8,397 nucleotides of DNA, from positions 1 to 8,397 of the forward strand of contig JAEUIG010000196.1 of assembly GCA_016795125.1 (NCBI GenBank), in the 5' to 3' direction. The position numbers were made by a program, and so were the translations under genes. Shown in pieces: positions 5,608 through 8,397 of this stretch (position 1 is the first letter of the stretch; every line of letters begins with the position of its first letter). The notes beneath the pieces were generated by a model that was not told where the DNA came from, ran no database searches, and saw only the letters and a list, made by a program, of their open reading frames with translations. The stretch comes from Planctomycetaceae bacterium. Lineage in GTDB: Bacteria > Planctomycetota > Planctomycetia > Planctomycetales > Planctomycetaceae.

Positions 5608-8028
5608 TCATACTGCGGCAGTTGTGCGTTCGCCTTCGGTGAGCAGAGGGGTCGTCACAGTTGGAGGCGACTGTTCCGGCCGGTGCCGCAGCACCCAGCG
5701 GAGGAGCCAGGCGGCGGCGAGGGCACACATCACGATCAGCGGCCAGTCGAACCGCAACGCCGACTGCTCTCCTGCCTGCTCGATGGTGAACAGCCAGTCG
5801 CCGGCGCCTTGCGCCAGCGGCGACGGGTCGATGCGCGACATCACCACCTGCAGTCCATTGAACAGCAGGTGAAAAATGACTCCGGGGACCAGGCTGCCGC
5901 TGCGAATCGCCAGGAGGCCGAGCACCAGACCCAGCAGGATGGCATTGAAGACCTGCTGTGGAATCATGTGGACCACGCCGAACGCCACGCTGGACAGCAC
6001 AATCGGCAGCCAGGGACGTCCTGAATGCTGCATGCCGCTGAGGATGAACCCGCGGAATGCCAGTTCCTCACAGATGGCGGGCGCCACGGCAAACGCGAGC
6101 AGCGGCAGCCAGATCCCAATGGAGGGGTCGCGGAGTGCGGCAAACAACTGCGCCGCTCCCTCCGGGAGCGCCGGAAAGAACCAGCCTTCCAGGAGCCGGA
6201 TGAGTTCCTGGGAGATCGGCAACAGCAGGCAGGCCAGCGCAGACCCTGCGGCCAGCATGCGCCAGTCGGGCCAGCACAGCTTGAGCGTGCGCCGGAAATC
6301 GGTGGTGAGCACGGCTGCCATGATGAGCGCCGGCGTGGCGACGGTCGCGAGCAGGAAGATCATCTGCAGTTCGAGCAGCTTGACGACTCGCGAGCCTTCC
6401 GGCGCCGCGAAGAACGCCTGCTGCATCGGCGAGTAGGAGGCGAACTGCAGGAGCATGATCATCAGGAAGCAGATGCCGGCTTCGGTGAAGTTGGGCAGCG
6501 GCGCCTTGTCGCGGAGAACGTGCCGCAGCCACAGGCCCAGTTCGAGCCGGTCGGCTTCGCGGAACAGGATGGCCTCGCGACGGAACAGCTCGATCGCCCA
6601 CCACAGGGCCAGCGCACTGTAAGCGAAGCTCGACAGCAGCACCGGTGCGAAGTAGATCGACAGGGGGACGGAGGCCGTTGCGCCGAGGAGCAGCGCCTTC
6701 AGCAGGAGCGCAGGGCCCATGACCGGGAGGACGCTGTAGTACGGCGTGATCTCGACGGCCGGATTCAGGCAGAACAACGTGAGACCGATCGTGACCATCA
6801 GCAGCGGGGTGAGGTAATACTGCCCCTCCTTGCTGCTGCGTGCAAACATGGCGAACGCGAGACTCAAGGCGCTGAACAGCGCGGCGAGCGGCACGGCGAG
6901 GACGATCAGCCAGACCAATGCCGACGGGGGCGGCAACGAGACGTTGCCGAGGGCCGATGCGGCGCCGCCGGCCATCTCCAGCGTGTACTTGCCGGTGAAG
7001 CCCATGCTGAGCAGGTTCAGGAACGCCGTCGCCAGACTGAACAGCAGGACGGTGAGAAACTTGCCGGTCACAATTTCCGTCCGCGAAGCCGGGCAGATCA
7101 GCAGCGTCTCCATCGTGCCGCGTTCCTTCTCGCCGGCGCCCACGTCGATCGCCGGGTAGAACGCGCCCGTAATGGACATGATCACCAGCAAGGCGGGAAA
7201 CAGCTTGCTCCAGACGCTGGCCGCGATCTGGTCCTCTTCCGCGAGGTTCACGTCCGTCGGGTTGAAGGGCGTGTGCAGCGACTCCGGCAGGTTGGCCTGC
7301 TGCAGCCGCTGTTCGAGCAGTTTCTCCTCCCAGTTGCGGAGGGCCTCACGGACGCGACGGAAGGCGATGGCCGATTTGTCGACAGCGCCGTTCTCGAGAA
7401 TGATCGGCTGTTCGGCCGGCGCGGCGGTGAACTGGGGATCACGGTTCGCGAGCTGCGCGTTGAGGGCATTCATCCGGTCGCGATAGCCGGTCGGAATGAC
7501 GATCAGCACCTGCACCGGGCTGCGGTTGAACCAGTCGCCGATCTGCGATCGGAGCTCCTCGCTGCGCAATCTCAGCGTTTCGGCCGCCTGGGCGACTTCG
7601 GGGACGGGCGGTTCGGTACGGGCGGCGCGCTCGAGTCCGCGCAGGTCGGCCGTTGCGCGCGCCAGCTCCTCGATGTGCGGCCGGATTTCCCTGGCTTGCT
7701 CGAGGAAGCCGGCGATCTCGGGATCGAGTGCGGTGGCCGGCGTGCGGTCGGTGACGACCGTCAGCTTGGCGGCGTCATCGGGGTTCTCAAAGTAGTCGGC
7801 GACAAATCGATCGCCGTCGAGCAGCGGGGGATCGGGAAGGTCGTCGGCGCCCAGCATCACGACCGTGCGCGTCTGCTCCGAGAATGTCACCGTCATGTTG
7901 ACCATGGCGATGCCGAGGATCGGGTAGAGCAGCAGCGGCAGCACGGCGACCATGAACAGAGTCCGCCGGTCGCGGAGCTGGTCGCGCACTTCCCTGAGAA
8001 AGATCAGCTTGATGTTGCGCCAGTTCAC
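5608..8028 (-). CDS. NatB-like ABC-2 permease fused to a CPBP intramembrane protease
   Basis: An 806-residue membrane protein with two parts. The N-terminal part is an ABC-2 permease of the NatB/YhaP kind: a first membrane segment at about 24-45 (LFMVAVLPLLLYPILGIAMV), a large non-cytoplasmic soluble domain (about 46-275) with a helical, probably coiled-coil stretch at 105-165, and then a membrane bundle that opens with the motif GAGEKERGTMETLLICPASR (297-316). The C-terminal part (about 595-730) is a CPBP/Abi protease domain with all conserved motifs: EELAFR (654-659), FGVVH (683-687) and HLLFN (720-724), so it looks catalytically competent. A last membrane segment lies at about 762-780. NatB with NatA exports sodium in Bacillus; cargo here is unknown. 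Fusions of this kind are typical of planctomycetes. The start codon is GTG without a clear Shine-Dalgarno, 65 bp after the NatA-like gene. Confidence 0.92.
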   Translation of the reverse strand: MNWRNIKLIFLREVRDQLRDRRTLFMVAVLPLLLYPILGIAMVNMTVTFSEQTRTVVMLGADDLPDPPLLDGDRFVADYFENPDDAAKLTVVTDRTPATALDPEIAGFLEQAREIRPHIEELARATADLRGLERAARTEPPVPEVAQAAETLRLRSEELRSQIGDWFNRSPVQVLIVIPTGYRDRMNALNAQLANRDPQFTAAPAEQPIILENGAVDKSAIAFRRVREALRNWEEKLLEQRLQQANLPESLHTPFNPTDVNLAEEDQIAASVWSKLFPALLVIMSITGAFYPAIDVGAGEKERGTMETLLICPASRTEIVTGKFLTVLLFSLATAFLNLLSMGFTGKYTLEMAGGAASALGNVSLPPPSALVWLIVLAVPLAALFSALSLAFAMFARSSKEGQYYLTPLLMVTIGLTLFCLNPAVEITPYYSVLPVMGPALLLKALLLGATASVPLSIYFAPVLLSSFAYSALALWWAIELFRREAILFREADRLELGLWLRHVLRDKAPLPNFTEAGICFLMIMLLQFASYSPMQQAFFAAPEGSRVVKLLELQMIFLLATVATPALIMAAVLTTDFRRTLKLCWPDWRMLAAGSALACLLLPISQELIRLLEGWFFPALPEGAAQLFAALRDPSIGIWLPLLAFAVAPAICEELAFRGFILSGMQHSGRPWLPIVLSSVAFGVVHMIPQQVFNAILLGLVLGLLAIRSGSLVPGVIFHLLFNGLQVVMSRIDPSPLAQGAGDWLFTIEQAGEQSALRFDWPLIVMCALAAAWLLRWVLRHRPEQSPPTVTTPLLTEGERTTAAV

Positions 8029-8054
8029 GGCCGGGGGACGCTTCGAGGATTCAG

Positions 8055-8084
8055 GATTCGGATTTCAGAGTGGTGGTCCGAATC
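8055..8084. repeat. 8-bp perfect inverted repeat between the NatA and NatB genes
   Basis: GATTCGGA (8055-8062) and TCCGAATC (8077-8084) pair perfectly around a 14-nt loop in the 65-bp gap between the two transporter genes. No T-run follows on the minus strand. It may adjust the ratio of ATPase to permease by slowing polymerase or shielding mRNA, or it may be incidental. Confidence 0.5.
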
Positions 8085-8093
8085 GGGGACTGT

Positions 8094-8397
8094 TTACGTC
8101 AGCAGCGCAGGGCTGTCGCGTCGCAGACTCTCGTCGTGGTGCTCGATCAGTTCGAAGAACAGCTCTTCGACATCAGACTGGCCGTATTTTGCGGCCAATT
8201 CCTCCAGCGTGCCGAGCGCCAGGATGCGCCCCCGGTGGATGACGCCGACGCGGTCGCACAGCTTTTCCACCTCGCGCATGATGTGCGTCGAGAAAATGAT
8301 GCACTTGCCCTGGCTCTTCAGCAGCTTGATGGTGTTCAGCACGGCACGGGCGACGAGCACATCAAGGCCGGACGTCGGCTCGTCGAAGATCAGCACC
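8094..8397 (-). CDS. NatA-like ABC transporter ATPase, N-terminal part missing
   Basis: This is the C-terminal 100 residues of an ABC exporter ATPase; the start lies beyond the right edge. The visible part opens inside Walker B and the D-loop (LIFDEPTSGLD), followed by the H-loop histidine in FSTHIMREVEKLC, and by GVIHRGRILALGTLEELAAKYG, a run typical of NatA/CcmA-like exporter ATPases. The missing part should hold Walker A, the Q-loop and the LSGGQ signature. The reading frame is open to the window edge; the apparent start at 8396 is an internal valine codon. It precedes the NatB-CPBP permease by 65 bp on the same strand and is very probably its ATP-hydrolysing partner. The tail after the H-loop region (DVEELFFELIEHHDESLRRD) is acidic and probably helical. 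Confidence 0.93.
   Translation of the reverse strand, partial: VLIFDEPTSGLDVLVARAVLNTIKLLKSQGKCIIFSTHIMREVEKLCDRVGVIHRGRILALGTLEELAAKYGQSDVEELFFELIEHHDESLRRDSPALLT

Noticed and set aside
1..8397. CRISPR arrays, tRNA or rRNA genes, insertion sequences or toxin-antitoxin pairs
   Set aside because: No regularly spaced direct repeats, cloverleaf-like sequences, transposase motifs or small paired genes were seen on either strand.

Overview
The window is high-GC bacterial DNA in which every gene I can support lies on the minus strand, so it reads right to left. Several features suggest a planctomycete: an ABC-2 permease fused to a CPBP (Abi) protease, a family of long two-halved ABC-2 permeases, a secreted protein and AAA ATPase pair of a planctomycete-like type, and REP-like palindromes between genes. 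This assignment rests on recognition of protein families, not on a database search.

In transcription order, the right end holds the 3' part of a NatA-like ABC ATPase (8397-8094). It is followed after 65 bp by an 806-residue NatB-like permease with a complete CPBP intramembrane protease domain at its C-terminus (8028-5608). The two probably form one exporter. A 22-bp perfect inverted repeat (5530-5591) lies just after the permease and separates this unit from the next.

The central block has three genes: a secreted protein of unknown function (5337-4669), an AAA ATPase with an N-terminal winged-helix-like region (4625-3198), and a TPR lipoprotein (3106-2195). Each has a clear ribosome binding site. 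The ATPase resembles those found near Tad/Flp pilus genes in other bacteria, and a TPR lipoprotein is the TadD type of component, so this may be the end of a Tad-like or other envelope secretion locus. No pilin, TadA or TadB gene is visible here to prove that.

A second, unrelated inverted repeat (2119-2194) follows the TPR gene. The left block is a two-halved ABC-2 permease (2086-482) and, 20 bp later, the 5' part of a polar amino acid-type ABC ATPase (461-1, running off the left edge). These two do not look like subunits of the same transporter.

No tRNA, rRNA, CRISPR array, transposase or phage gene was found. No stretch over 300 bp lacks a gene; the longest gap is 5338-5607.
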